From: Hydractinia symbiolongicarpus | Taxonomy: Eukaryota > Cnidaria > Hydrozoa > Anthoathecata > Hydractiniidae | NCBI RefSeq assembly: GCF_029227915.1 | Contig: NC_079877.1 | Location: 6,016,001 to 6,080,000, forward strand | DNA: 64,000 bases | Direction of reading: 5' to 3' | In this document: piece after piece, positions 1-13,552 of the stretch | Layout: every line of letters begins with the position of its first letter | How positions within the stretch are numbered: the first letter of the stretch is position 1 | Made by a program: the position numbers and the translations under genes | Notes under the pieces: model-generated | Database searches by the model: none | Told to the model about the DNA's origin: nothing | Seen by the model: only the letters and a program-made list of their open reading frames with translations

Positions 1-1421
1 CCCAAACGATTTTTTAAATTATTATTTCACCACTAAAGCTCATGAGACTTGTAGTTTATAAAAATGTTTTCATTTTTGATGAGACGCTGAATAAAAGAAG
101 TTTAATCGCTTGCAAACGAAAACCCGCGATTTCCCGTAAATCCCGGACTCGGCCCGTATAGTCAAAAGTATACAAGGAAAGTACCCAGTGAGTAAACTCA
201 TTTCCCGAACAAATTTTTAAATTATTTTTTCACCACTAAAACGCATGAGACTTGTAGTTTTCAGAAATGTTTTCATTTTTGATGAGACGCTTAATGAAAG
301 TTGTTTAATCGCCGGCAAACGAAAACCCGCGATTTCCCGTAAATCCCGGGCTTGGCCCGTATAGTCGAATGTATACAAAGAAAGTACCCTGTGAGTAAAC
401 TCATTTCCACAACGATTTTTTATAGTATCTTTTCACCACTAAAACGCTTGAGACTTGTAGTTTTCAAAAATGTTTTCATTTTTGATGAGACGCTAAATAA
501 AAGAAGTTTAATCGCCGGCAAACGAAAACCCGCCATTTCCAGTAAATCCAGGTCTCGGCCCGTATAGTCAAAAGTATACAAGGAAAGTACCCAGTGAGTA
601 AGCTCATTTCCCTAACGAATTTTTAAATTATATTTACACCACTAAAACGCATGAGACTTGTAGTTTTCAAAAATGTTTTCATTTTTGATGAGACGCTGAA
701 TAAAAGAAGTTTAATCGCCGGCAAACGAAAACCTGCGATTTTCCGTAAATCCCGGACTCGGCCCGTATAGTCAAAAGTATACAAAGAGAGTACCCAGGGT
801 GTAAACTCACTTCCCGAACGATTTTTTAAATTATTTTTTCACCACTAAAACGCATGAGACTTGTAGTTTTCAAGAATATTTTCATATTTGATGAGACGCT
901 GAATAAAAGAAGTTTAATCGCCGGCAAACGAAAACCTGCGATTTTCCGTAAATCCCGGACTCGGCCCGTATAGTCAAAAGTATACAAAGAGAGTACCCAG
1001 GGTGTAAACTCACTTCCCGAACGATTTTTTAAATTATTTTTTCACCACTAAAACGCATGAGACTTGTAGTTTTCAAAAATGTTTTCATTTTTGATGAGAC
1101 GCTGAATAAAAGAAGTTTAATCGCCGGCAAACGAAAACCTGCGATTTTCCGTAAATCCCGGACTCGGCCCGTATAGTCAAAAGTATACAAAGAGAGTACC
1201 CAGGGTGTAAACTCACTTTCCGAACGATTTTTTAAATTATTTTTTCACCACTAAAACGCATGAGACTTGTAGTTTTCAAGAATGTTTTCATTTTTGATGA
1301 GACGCTGAATAAAAGAAGTTTAATCGCCGGCAAACGAAAACCTGCGATTTTTCGTAAATCCCGGACTCGGCCCGTATAGTCAAAAGTATACAAAGAGAGT
1401 ATCCAGGGTGTAAACTCACTT

Positions 1422-1624
1422 CCCGAACGATTTTTTAAATTATTTTTTCACGACTAAAACGCATGAGACTTGTAGTTTTCAAAAATGTTTTCATTTTTGA
1501 TGAGACGCTGAATAAAAGAAGTTTAATCGCCTGCAAACGAAAACCTGCGATTTCCCGTAAATCCCGGACTCGGCCCGTATAGTCAAAAGTATACAAAGAA
1601 AGTACCCAGGGAGTAAACTCATTT
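1422..1624. repeat. Representative subfamily B monomer
   Basis: Subfamily B carries GCCTGC in place of GCCGGC, CCTGCGATTTCCCG, AAGAAAG and the tail CAGGGAGTAAACTCATTT. It is normally followed by a C copy whose head is CCCAAACG. The GCCGGC to GCCTGC difference is a C-to-T change at a CpG on the minus strand reading and abolishes a 6-bp palindrome. A derivative with TTTTTGTTGAG in place of TTTTTGATGAG is common in 24107-34462. Confidence 0.85.
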
Positions 1625-2639
1625 CTCAAACAATTTTTTAAATTATTATTTTACCACTAAAGCCCATGAGACTTGTAGTTTTTAAAAATGTTTTCATTTT
1701 TGATGAGACGCTGAATAAAAGAAGTTTAATCGCCGGCAAACGAAAACCCGCAATTTCCCGTAAATCCCGGTCTCGGCCCGTATAGTCAAAAGTATACAAG
1801 GAAAGTACCCAGTGAGTAAACTCATTTCCCTAACGAATTTTTAAATTATTTTTTCACCACTAAAACGCATGAGACTTGTAGTTTTCAAAAATGTTTTCAT
1901 TTTTGATGAGACGCTGAATAAAAGAAGTTTAATCGCCTGCAAACGAAAACCTGCGATTTCCCGTAAATCCCGGACTCGGCCCGTATAGTCAAAAGTATAC
2001 AAAGAAAGTACCCAGGGAGTAAACTCATTTCCCAAACGATTTTTTAAATTATTATTTCATCACTAAAGCCCATGAGACTTGTAGTTTTTAAAAATGTTTT
2101 CATTTTTGATGAGACGCTGAATAAAAGAAGTTTAATCGCCGGCAAACGAAAACCCGCGATTTCCCGTAAATCCCGGACTCGGCTCGTATAGTCAAAAGTA
2201 TACAAGGAAAGTACCCAGTGGATAAACTCATTTCCCGAACGAATTTTTAATTTATTTTTTCACCACTAAAACGCATGAGACTTGTAGTTTTCAGAAATGT
2301 TTTCATTTTTGATGAGACCCTTAATGAAAGTGGTTTAATCGCCGGCAAACGAAAACCCGCGATTTCCCGTGAATCCCGGGCTTGGCCCGTATAGTCGAAT
2401 GTATACAAAGAAAGTACCCTGTGAGTAAACTCATTTCCCAAACGAATTTTTAAATTATTTTTTCACCACTAAAACGCATGGGACTTGTAGTTTTCAAAAA
2501 TGTTTTCATTTTTGATGAGACGCTGAATAAAAGAAGTTTAATCGCCGGCATACGAAAACCTGCGATTTTCCGTAAATCCCGGACTCGGCCCGTATAGTCA
2601 AAAGTATACAAAGAAAGTACCCAGGGTGTAAACTCACTT

Positions 2640-5480
2640 CCCGAACGATTTTTTAAATTATTTTTTCACCACTAAAACGCATGAGACTTGTAGTTTTCAG
2701 AAATGTTTTCATTTTTGATGAGACGCTGAATAAAAGAAGTTTAATCGCCGGCAAACGAAAACCCGCAATTTGCCGTAAATCCCGGTCTCGGCCCGTATAG
2801 TCAAAAGTATACAAAGAAAGTACCCAGTGAGTAAACTCATTTCCCTAACGAATTTTTAAATTATTTTTTCACCACAAAAACGCATGAGACTTGTAGTTTT
2901 CAAAAATGTTTTCATTTTTGATGAGACGCTGAATAAAAGAAGTGTAATCGCGGGCAAACGAAAACCTGCGATTTTCCGTAAATCCCGGAATCGGCCCGTA
3001 TAGTCAAAAGTATACAAAGAGAGTACCCAGTGAGTAAACTCACTTCCCGAACGATTTTTTAAATTATTTTTTTACCACTAAAACGCATGAGACTTGTAGT
3101 TTTCAAAAATGTTTTCATTTTTGATGAGACACTGAATAAAAGAAGTTTAATCGCCGGCAAACGAAAACCTGCAATTTTCCGTAAATCCCGGACTCAGCCC
3201 ATATAGTCAAAAGTATACAAAGAGAGTACCCAGGGTGTAAACTCACTTCCCGAACGATTTTTTAAATTATTTTTTTACTACTAAAACGCATGAGACTTGT
3301 AGTTTTCAAAAATGTTTTCATTTTTGATGAGACGCTGAATAAAAGAAGTTTAATCGCCTGCAAACGAAAACCTGCGATTTCCCGTAAATCCCGGACTCGG
3401 CCCGTATAGTCAAAAGTATACAAAAAAGTACCCAGGGAGTAAACTCATTTCCCAAACGATTTTTTAAATTATTATTTCATCACTAAAGCCCATGAGACTT
3501 GTAGTTTTTAAAAATGTTTTCATTTTTGATGAGACGCTGAATAAAAGAAGTTTAATCGCCGGCAAACGAAAACCCGCGATTTCCCGTAAATCCCGGACTC
3601 GGCTCGTATAGTCAAAAGTATACAAGGAAAGTACCCAGTGAGTAAACTCATTTCCCGAACGAATTTTTAATTTATTTTTTCATCACTAAAACACATGAGA
3701 CTTGTAGTTTTCAGAAATGTTTTAATTTTTGATGAGACGCTGAATAAAAGAAGTTTAATCGCCGGCAAACGAAAACCTGCGATTTTCCGTAAATCCCGGA
3801 CTCGGCCCGTATAGTCAAAAGTATACAAAGAGAGTACCCAGGGTGTAAACTCACTTCCCGAACGATTTTTTAAATTATTTTTTCACCACTAAAACGCATG
3901 AGACTTGTAGTTTTCAAAAATGTTTTCATTTTTGATGAGACCCTGAATAAAAGAAGTTGAATCGCCTGCAAACGAAAACCTGCCATTTCCCGTAAATCCC
4001 GGACTCGGCCCGTATAGTCAAAAGTATACAAAGAAAGTACCCAGGGAGTAAACTCATTTCCCAAACGATTTTTTAAATTATTATTCCACCACTAAAGCCC
4101 ATGAGACTTGTAGTTTTTAAAAATGTTTTAATTTTTGATGAAACGCTGAATAAAAGAAGTTTAATCGCCGGCAAACGAAAACCCGCGATTTCCCGTAAAT
4201 ACCGGAGTCGGCCCGTATAGTCAAAAGTATACAAGGAAAGTACCCGGTGAGTAAACTCATTTCCCGAACGAATTTTTAAATTATTTTTTCACCACTAAAA
4301 CGCATGAGACTTGTAGTTTTCAGAATTGTTTTCATTTTTGATGAGACGCTGAATAAAAGAAGTTTAATCGCCGGCAAACGAAAACCCGCAATTTCCCGTA
4401 AATCCCGGTCTCGGCCCGTATAGTCAAAAGTATACAAAGAAAGTACCCAGGGAGTAAACTCATTTCCCTAACGAGTTTTTAAATTATTTTTTCACCACGA
4501 AAACGCATGAGACTTGTAGTTTTCAAAAATGTTTTCATTTTTGATGAGAAGCTGAATAAAAGAAGTTTAATCGCCGGCAAACGAAAACTTGCGATTTTCC
4601 GTAAATCCCGGACTCGGCCCGTATAGTCAAAAGTATACAAAGAGAGTACCCAGGGTGTAAACTCACTTCCCGAACGATTTTTTAAATTATTTTTTTACCA
4701 CTAAAACGCATGAGACTTGTAGTTTTCAAAAATGTTTTCATTTTTGATGAGACGCTGAATAAAAGAAGTTTAATCGCCTGCAAACGAAAACCTGCGATTT
4801 TCCGTAAATCCCGGACTCGGCCCGTATAGTCAAAAGTATACAAAGAGAGTACCCAGGGTGTAAACTCACTTCCCGAACGATTTTTTAAATTATTTTTTTA
4901 CCACTAAAACGCATGAGACTTGTAGTTTTCAAATATGCTTTCATTTTTGATGAGACGGTGAATAAAAGAAGTTTAATCGCCTGCAAACGAAAACCTGCGA
5001 TTTCCCGTAAATCCCAGACTCGGCCCGTATAGTCAAAAGTATACAAAGAAAGTACCCAGGGAGTAACCTCATTTCCCAAACGATTTTTCAAACTATTATT
5101 TCACCACTAAAGCCCATGAGACTTGTAGTTTTTAAAAATATTTTCATTTTTGATGAGACGCTGAATAAAAGAAGTTTAATCGCCGGCAAACGAAAACCCG
5201 CGATTTCCCGTAAATCCCGGACTCGGCCCGTATAGTCAAATGTATACAAGGAAAGTACCCAGTGAGTAAACTCATTTTCCGAACGAATTTTTAATTTATT
5301 TTTTCACCACTAAAACGCATGAGACTTGTAGTTTTCAGAAATGTTTTCATTTTTGATGAGACGCTTAATGAAAGTGGTTTCATCGCCGGCAAACGAAAAC
5401 CCGCGATTTCCCGTAAATCCCGCGCTTGGCCCGTATAGTCGAATGTATACAAAGAAAGTACCCTGTGAGTAAACACATTT
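2640..5480. repeat. Long-range duplication, left copy (14 monomers)
   Basis: This block is paralleled by 6496-9135. Shared private markers include CCGGAATCGGCC (2987 and 6844), TTTCATCACTAAAGCCC with GGCTCGTATAG (3451 and 7309), GAGACCCTGAATAAAAG with GTTGAATCG (about 3940 and 7797), CAGAATTG (4321 and 8179), CACCACGAAAACGC (4493 and 8351) and GAAAACTTGCG. The offset is 3857-3858 bp until about 4670 and 3655 bp after. The left copy therefore has one extra monomer there, two consecutive GCCTGC-bearing copies (4669 and 4872) against one at 8527. Confidence 0.85.
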
Positions 5481-6495
5481 CCCAAACGAATTTTTAAATT
5501 ATTTTTTCACCACTAAAACGCATGAGACTTGTAGTTTTCAAAAATGTTTTCATTTTTGATGAGACGCTGAATAAAAGAAGTTTAATCGCCGGCAAACGAA
5601 AACCTGCGATTTCCCGTAAATCTTGGACTCGGCCCGTATAGTCAAAAGTATACAAAGAAAGTACCCAGGAAGTAAACTCATTTCCCAAACGATTTTTTAA
5701 ATTATTTTTTCACCACTAAAACGCATGAGACTTGTAGTTTTCAAAAATGTTTTCATTTTTGATGAGACGCTGAATAAAAGAAGTTTAATCGCCTGCAAAC
5801 GAAAACCTGCGATTTCCCGTAAATCCCGGGCTTGGCCCGTATAGTCGAATGTATACAAAGAAAGTACCCTGTGAGTAAACTCATTTCCCAAACGAATTTT
5901 TAAATTATTTTGTCATCACTAAAACGCATGAGACTTGTAGTTTTCAAAAATGTTTTCATTTTTGATGAGACGCTGAATAAAAGAAGTTTAATCGCCGGCA
6001 AACGAAAACCTGCGATTTTCCGTAAATCCCGGACTCGGCCCGTATAGTCAAAAGTATACAAAGAGAGTACCCAGGGTGTAAACTCACTTCCCGAACGATT
6101 TTTTAAATTATTTTTTCACCACTAAAACGCATGAGACTTGTAGTTTTCATAAATGTTTTCATTTTTGATGAGACCCTGAATAAAAGAAGTTGAATCGCCT
6201 GCAAACGAAAACCTGCGATTTCCCGTAAATCCCGGACTCGGCCCGTATAGTCAAAAGTATACAAAGAAAGTACCCAGGGAGTAAACTCATTTCCCAAACG
6301 ATTTTTTAAATTATTATTTCACCACTAAAGCCCATGAGACTTGTAGTTTTTAAAAATGTTTTCATTTTTGATGAGACGCTGAATAAAAGAAGTTTAATCG
6401 CCGGCAAACGAAAACCCGCGATTTCCCGTAAATCCCGGAGTCGGCCCGTATAGTCAAAAGTATACAAGGAAAGTACCCAGTGAGTAAACTCATTT

Positions 6496-9135
6496 CCCGA
6501 ACGAATTTTTAAATTATTTTTTCACCACTAAAACGCATGAGACTTGTAGTTTTCAGAAATGTTTTCATTTTTGATGAGACGCTGAATAAAAGAAGTTTAA
6601 TCGCCGGCAAACGAAAACCCGCAATTTCCCGTAAATCCCGGTCTCGGCCCGTATAGTCAAAAGTATACAAGGAAAGTACCCAGTGAGTAAACTCATTTCC
6701 CTAACGAATTTTTAAATTATTTTTTCACCACAAAAACGCATGAGACTTGTAGTTTTCAAAAATGTTTTCATTTCTGATGAGACGCTGAATAAAAGAAGTT
6801 TAATCGCCGGCAAACGAAAACCTGCGATTTTCCGTAAATCCCGGAATCGGCCCGTATAGTCAAAAGTATACAAAGAGAGTACCCAGTGAGTAAACTCACT
6901 TCCCGAACGATTTTTTAAATTATTTTTTTACCACTAAAACGCATGAGACTTGTAGTTTTTAAAAATGTTTTCATTTTTGATGAGACATTGAATAAAAAAA
7001 GGTTTAATCGCCGGCAAACGAAAACCTGCGATTTTCCGTAAATCCTGGACTCGGCCCGTATAGTCAAAAGTATACAAAGAGAGTACCCAGGGTGTAAACT
7101 CACTTCCCGAACGATTTTTTAAATTATTTTTTTACCACTAAAACGCATGAGACTTGTAGTTTTCAAAAATGTTTTCATTTTTGATGAGACGCTGAATAAA
7201 AGAAGTTTAATCGCCTGCAAACGAAAACCTGCGATTTCCCGTAAATCCCGGACTCGGCCCGTATAGTCAAAAGTATACAAAGAAAGTACCCAGGGAGTAA
7301 AGTCATTTCCCAAACGATTTTTTTAATTATTATTTCATCACTAAAGCCCATGAGACTTGTAGTTTTTAAAAATGTTTTCATTTTTGATGAGACGCTGAAT
7401 AAAAGAAGTTTAATCGCCGGCAAACGAAAACCCGCGATTTCCCGTAAATCCCGGACTCGGCTCGTATAGTCAAAAGTATACAAGGAAAGTACCCAGTGAG
7501 TAAACTCATTTCCCGAACGAATTTTTAATTTATTTTTTCATCACTAAAACGCATGAGACTTGTAGTTTTCAGAAATGTTTTCATTTTTGATGAGACGCTG
7601 AATAAAAGAAGTTTAATCGCCGGCAAACGAAAACCTGCGATTTTCCGTAAATCCCGGACTCGGCCCGTATAGTCAAAAGTATACAAAGAGAGTACCCAGG
7701 GTGTAAACTCACTTGCCGAACGATTTTTTAAATTATTTTTTCACCACTAAAACGCATGAGACTTGTAGTTTTCAAAAATGATTTCATTTTTGATGAGACC
7801 CTGAATAAAAGAAGTTGAATCGCCTGCAAACGAAAACCTGCGATTTCCCGTAAATCCCGGACTCAGCCCGTATAGTCAAAAGTATACAAAGAAAGTACCC
7901 AGGGAGTAAACTCATTTCCCAAACGATTTTTTAAATTATTATTTCACCACTAAAGCCCATGAGACTTGTAGTTTTTAAAAATGTTTTCATTTTTGATGAG
8001 ACGCTGAATAAAAGAAGTTTAATCGCCGGCAAACGAAAACCCGCGATTTCCCGTATATCCCGGAGTCGGCCCGTATAGTCAAAAGTATACAAGGAAAGTA
8101 CCCGGTGAGTAAACTCATTTCCCGAACGAATTTTTAAATTATTTTTTTACCACTAAAACGCATGAGATTTGTAGTTTTCAGAATTGTTTTCATTTTTGAT
8201 GAGACGCTGAATAAAAGAAGTTTAATCGCCGGCAAACGAAAACCCGCAATTTCCCGTAAATCCCGGTCTCGGCCCGTATAGTCAAAAGTATACAAAGAAA
8301 GTACCCAGGGAGTAAACTCATTTCCCTAACGAATTTTTAAATTATTTTTTCACCACGAAAACGCATGAGACTTGTAGTTTTCAAAAATGTTTTCATTTTT
8401 GATGAGACGCTGAATAAAAGAAGTTTAATCGCCGGCAAACGAAAACTTGCGATTTTCCGTAAATCCCGGACTCGGCCCGTATAGTCAAAAGTATACAAAG
8501 AGAGTACCCAGGGTGTAAACTCACTTCCCGAACGATTTTTTAAATTATTTTTTTACCACTAAAACGCATGAGACTTGTAGTTTTCAAAAATGTTTTCATT
8601 TTTGATGAGACGCTGAATAAAAGAAGTTTAATCGCCTGCAAACGAAAACCTGCGATTTCCCGTAAATCCCAGACTCGGCCCGTATAGTCAAAAGTATACA
8701 AAGAAAGTACCCAGGGAGTAACCTCATTTCCCAAACGATTTTTCAAACTATTATTTCACCACTAAAGCCCATGAGACTTGTAGTTTTTAAAAATATTTTC
8801 ATTTTTGATGAGACGCTGAATAAAAGAAGTTTAATCGCCGGCAAACGAAAACCCGCGATTTCCCGTAAATCCCGGACTCGGCCTGTATAGTCAAATGTAT
8901 ACAAGGAAAGTACCCAGTGAGTAAACTCATTTTCCGAACGAATTTTTAATTTATTTTTTCACCACTAAAACGCATGAGACTTGTAGTTTTCAGAAATGTT
9001 TTCATTTTTGATGAGACGCTTAATGAAAGTGGTTTAATCGCCGGCAAACGAAAACCCGCGATTTCCCGTAAATCCCGGGCTTGGCCCGTATAGTCGAATG
9101 TATACAAAGAAAGTACCCTGTGAGTAAACACATTT
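6496..9135. repeat. Long-range duplication, right copy (13 monomers)
   Basis: This is the partner of 2640-5480, sharing the same order of marked monomers but one monomer shorter. It contains a one-base expansion near 6991 (GAATAAAAAAAGG), which makes that copy 204 bp. The matching end is marked by AGTAAACACATTT (5470 and 9127), after which the two loci diverge in subfamily order. Confidence 0.85.
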
Positions 9136-9947
9136 TCCAACCGAATTTTTAAATTATTTTTTCACCACTAAAACGCATGAGACTTGTAGTTTTCAAAAAT
9201 GTTTTCATTTTTGATGAGACGCTGAATAAAAGAAGTTTAATCGCCGGCAAACGAAAACCTGCGATTTTCCGTAAATCCCGGACTCGGCCCATATAGTCAA
9301 AAGTATACAAAGAGAGTATCCAGGGTGTAAACTCACTTCCCGAACGATTTTTTAAATTATTTTTTCACCACTAAAACGCATGAGACTTGTAGTTTTTAAA
9401 AATGTTTTCATTTTTGATGAGACGCTGAATAAAAGAAGTTTAATCGCCTGCAAACGAAAACCTGCGATTTCCCGTAAATCCCGGACTCGGCCCGTATAGT
9501 CAAAAGTATACAAAGAAAGTACCCAGGGAGTAAACTCATTTCCCAAACGATTTTTTAAATTATTATTTCACCACTAAAGCCCATGAGACTTGTAGTTTTT
9601 TAAAATGTTTTCATTTTTGATGAGACGCTGAATAAAAGAAGTTTAATCGCCGGCAAACGAAAACCCGCGATTTCCCGTAAATCCCGGACTCGGCCCGTAT
9701 AGTCAAAAGTATACAAGGAAAGTACCCAGTGAGTACACTCATTTCCCGAACGAATTTTTAAATTATTTTTTCACCACTAAAACGCATGAGACTTGTAGTT
9801 TTCAGAAATGTTTTCATTTTTGATGAGACGCTCAATGAAATTTGTTTAATCGCCGGCAAACGAAAACCCGCGATTTCCCGTAAATCCCGGGCTTGGCCCG
9901 TATAGTCGAATGTATACAAAGAAAGTACCCTGTGAGTAAACTCATTT

Positions 9948-10150
9948 CCAAAACGATTTTTTAAATTATCTTTTCACCACTAAAACGCTTGAGACTTGTA
10001 GTTTTAAAAAATGTTTTCATTTTTGATGAGACGCTAAATAAAAAAAGTTTAATCGCCGGCAAACGAAAACCCGCCATTTCCCGTAAATCCCGGTCTCGGC
10101 CCGTATAGTCAAAAGTATACAAGAAAAGTACCCAGTGAGTAAACTCATTT
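9948..10150. repeat. Representative subfamily E monomer
   Basis: Subfamily E is recognised by a CCAAAACG head (following a D copy), AAATTATCTTTTCACC, CGCTTGAG instead of CGCATGAG, CGCTAAATAAAA, CCCGCCATTTCCCG and often CCCGGTCTCGG. It nearly always sits directly after D. Clear copies start at 407, 9948, 18425, 36080, 47860, 49483, 50295, 59197, 59806, 62647 and 63662. Confidence 0.82.
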
Positions 10151-12180
10151 CCCTAACGAATTTTTAAATTATTTTTTCACCACTAAAACGCATGAGACTT
10201 GTAGTTTTCATAAATGTTTTCATTTTTGATGAGACGCTGAATAAAAGAAGTTTAATCGCCGGCAAACGAAAACCTGCGATTTTCCGTAAATCCCGGACTC
10301 AGCCCGTATAGTCAAAAGTATACAAAGAGAGTACCCAGGGTGTAAACTCACTTCCCGTACGATTTTTTAAATTATTTTTTCACCACTAAAACGCATGAGA
10401 CTTGTAGTTTTCAAGAATGTTTTCATTTTTGATGAGACGCTGAATAAAAGAAGTTTAATCGCCGGCAAACGAAAACCTGCGACTTTCCGTAAATCCCGGA
10501 CTCGGCCCGTATAGTCGAATGTATACAAAGAAAGTACCCTGTGAGTAAACTCATTTCCCAAACGAATTTTTAAATTACTTTTTCACCACTAAAACGCATG
10601 AGACTTGTAGTTTTCAAAAATGTTTTCACTTTTGATGAGACGCTGAATAAAAGAAGTTTAATCGCCTGCAAACGAAAACCTGCGATTTCCCGTAAATCTC
10701 GGACTCGGCCCGTATAGTCAAAAGTATACAAAGAAAGTACCCAGGGAGTAAACTCATTTCCCAAACGATTTTTTAAATTATTATTTCACCACTAAAGCCC
10801 ATGAGACTTGTAGTTTTTAAAAATGTTTTCATTTTTGATGAGACGCTGAATAAAAGAAGTTTAATCGCCGGCAAACGAAAACCCGCGATTTCCCGTAAAT
10901 CCCGGAGTCGGCCCGTATAGTCAAAAGTATACAAGGAAAGTACCCAGTGAGTAAACTAATTTCCCGAACGAATTTTTAAATTATTTTTTCACCACTAAAA
11001 CGCATGAGACTTGTAGTTTTCAGAAATGTTTTCATTTTTGCTGAGACGCTGAATAAAAGAAGTTTAATCGCCGGCAAACGAAAACCCGCAATTTCCCGTA
11101 AATCCCGGTCTCGGCCCGTATAGTCAAAAGTATACAAGAAAAGTACCCAGTGAGTAAACTCATTTCCCTAACGAATTTTTAAATTATTTTTTCACCACAA
11201 AAACGCATGAGACTTGTAGTTTTCAAAAATGTTTTCATTTTTGATGAGACTCTGAATAAAAGAAGTTTAATCGCCGGCAAACGAAAACCTGCGATTTTCC
11301 GTAAATCCCGGACTCGGCCCGTATAGTCAAAAGTATACAAAGAGAGTACCCAGGGTGTAAACTCACTTCCCGAACGATTTTTTAAATTATTTTGTTACCA
11401 CTAAAACGCATGAGACTTGTAGTTTTCAAAAATGTTTTCATTTTTGATGAGACGCTGAATAAAAGAAGTTTAATCGCCTGCAAACGAAAACCTGCGATTT
11501 CCCGTAAATCCCGGACTCGGCCCGTATAGTCAAAAGTATACAAAGAAAGTACCCTGTGAGTAAACTCATTTCCCGAACGAATTTTTAAATTATTTTTTCA
11601 CCACTAAAACGCATGAGACTTGTAGTTTTCAAGAATGTTTTCATTTTTGATGAGACGCTGAATAAAAGAAGTTTAATCGCCGGCAAACGAAAACCTGCGA
11701 CTTTCTGTAAATCCCGGACTCGGCCCGTATAGTCGAATGTATACAAAGAAAGTACCCTGTGAGTAAACTCATTTCCCAAACGAATTTTTAAATTATTTTT
11801 TCACCACTAAAACGCATGAGACTTGTAGTTTTCAAAAATGTTTTCATTTTTGATGAGACGCTGAATAAAAGAAGTTTAATCGCCTGCAAACGAAAACCTG
11901 CGATTTCCCGTAAATCTCGGACTCGGCCCGTATAGTCAAAAGTATACAAAGAAAGTACCCAGGGAGTAAACTCATTTCCCAAACGATTTTTTAAATTATT
12001 ATTTCACCACTAAAGCCCATGAGACTTGTAGTTTTTAAAAATGTTTTCATTTTTGATGAGACGCTGAATAAAAGAAGTTCAATCGCCGGCAAACGAAAAC
12101 CCGCGATTTCCCGTAAATCCCGGAGTCGGCCCGTATAGTCAAAAGTATACAAAGAAAGTACCCAGGGAGTAAACTCATTT

Positions 12181-13552
12181 CCCGAACGATTTTTTAAATT
12201 ATTTTTTCACCACTAAAACGCATAAGACTTGTAGTTTTCAAGAATGTTTTCATTTTTGATGAGACGCTGAATAAAAGCAGTTTAATCGCCGGCAAACTAA
12301 AACCCGCGATTTCCCGTAAATCCCGGGCTTGGCACGTATAATCGCATGTATACAAAGAAAGTACCCTGTGAGTAAACTCATTTCCAGAACGATTTTTTAA
12401 ATTATTTTTTCACCACTAAAACGCATAAGACTGGTAGTTTTTAAAAATGTTTTCATTTTTGATGAGACGCTGAATAAAAGAAGTTTAATCGCCGGCAAAC
12501 GAAAACCTGCGATTTCCCGTAAATCCCGGCTTGGCCCGTATAGTGAAAAGTATACAAAGAAAGTACCCAGGGAGTAAACTCATTTCCCGAAAGATTTTTT
12601 AAATTATTTTTTCACCACTAAAACGCATGAGACTTGTAGTTTTCAAAAATGTTTTCATTTTTGATGAGACGCTGAATAAAAGCAGTTTAATCGCCGGCAA
12701 ACGAAAACCTGCGACTTCCCTAAATCCCGGACGCGGCCGTATAGTCAAAAGTATACAAAGAAAATACCCAGGGAGTAAACTCATTTCCAGAACGATTTTT
12801 TAAATTACTTTTTCACCACTAAAAGGCATAAGACTTGTAGTTTTTAAAAATGTTTTCATTTTTGATGAGACGCTGAATAAAAGAAGTTTAATCGCCGGCA
12901 AACGAAAACCCGCGATTTCCCGTAAATCCCGGGCTTGGCCCGTATAGTCAAAAGTATACAAAGGAAGTACCCAGGGAGTAAACTCATTTCCCGAACGATT
13001 TTTGATATTATTTTTTTACCACTAAACGCATGAGACTTGTAGTTTTTAAAAATGTTTTCATTTTTGATGAGACGCTGAATAAAAGAAGTTTAATAGCCGC
13101 AAACGAAAACCCGCAATTTCCCGTAAATCCCGGGCTTGGCCCGTATAGTCAAAAGTATACAAAGGAAGTACCCAGGGATTAAACTCATTTCCCGAACGAT
13201 TTTTTATATTATTTTTTTACCACTAAACGCATGAGACTTGTAGTTTTTAAAAATGTTTTCATTTTTGATGAGACGCTGAATAAAAGAAGTTTAATCGCCG
13301 GCAAACGAAAACCCGCGATTTCCCGTAAATCCCGGGCTTGGCCCGTATAGTCAAAAGTATACAAAGAAAGTACCCAGGGAGTAAACTCATTTCCCGAACG
13401 ATTTTTTAAATTACTTTTTCACCACTAAAACGCATGAGACTTGTAGTTTTTAAAAATGTTTTCATTTTTGATGAGACGCTGAATAAAAGAAGTTTAATCG
13501 CCGGCAAACGAGAACCTGCGATTTTGCGTAAATTCAGGGAGTAAACTCATTT
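12181..13552. repeat. Degenerate patch of 7 monomers
   Basis: Six one-base deletions and one large deletion fall in seven consecutive copies. One-base losses include CCCGGCTTGG (about 12525), TTCCCTAAATC and ACGCGGCCGTA (12716-12735), CTAAACGCATG (about 13023 and 13222) and ATAGCCGCAAACG (about 13093). Subfamily signatures are blurred: D-like GGGCTTGG tails are combined with A/B-like dyads. Nothing else occupies the patch. It behaves like a less homogenised relic between two better-ordered domains. Confidence 0.8.
13393..13552. repeat. Truncated 160-bp monomer (43-bp net deletion)
   Basis: After TTTTGCGTAAAT the copy jumps directly to TCAGGGAGTAAACTC. The missing part would normally hold the CCCGGRCTYGGCCCG element, the GTATA...TATAC dyad and AAAGAAAGTACC. 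The net loss is 43 bp, and the phase of all downstream copies shifts accordingly. It is the largest single length defect in the window. Confidence 0.92.

Larger units (their letters stand above)
1..12180. repeat. Irregular C-D-E-F-A-B domain, 60 monomers
   Basis: The left domain opens with C (1), D (204), E (407), F (610), three A copies (813, 1016, 1219) and B (1422), then C again (1625). A second C-D-E-F run lies at 9542-10353. Between them the order is shuffled, with B-C, C-D and F-A fragments of various lengths. Subfamily members here are more diverged from each other than in the later domains. No unique sequence or gene lies in this stretch. Confidence 0.85.

Noticed and set aside
352-567. 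Plus-strand open frames (also 29627-29824, 47901-48098, 49524-49721)
   Set aside because: Satellite sequence read through by local loss of stop codons. The two near-identical ones at 47901 and 49524 are simply duplicated E/G monomers.
12181-13552. Possible transposon insertion or unique spacer
   Set aside because: The irregular patch is entirely alignable to the monomer once single-base deletions and one 43-bp deletion are allowed.
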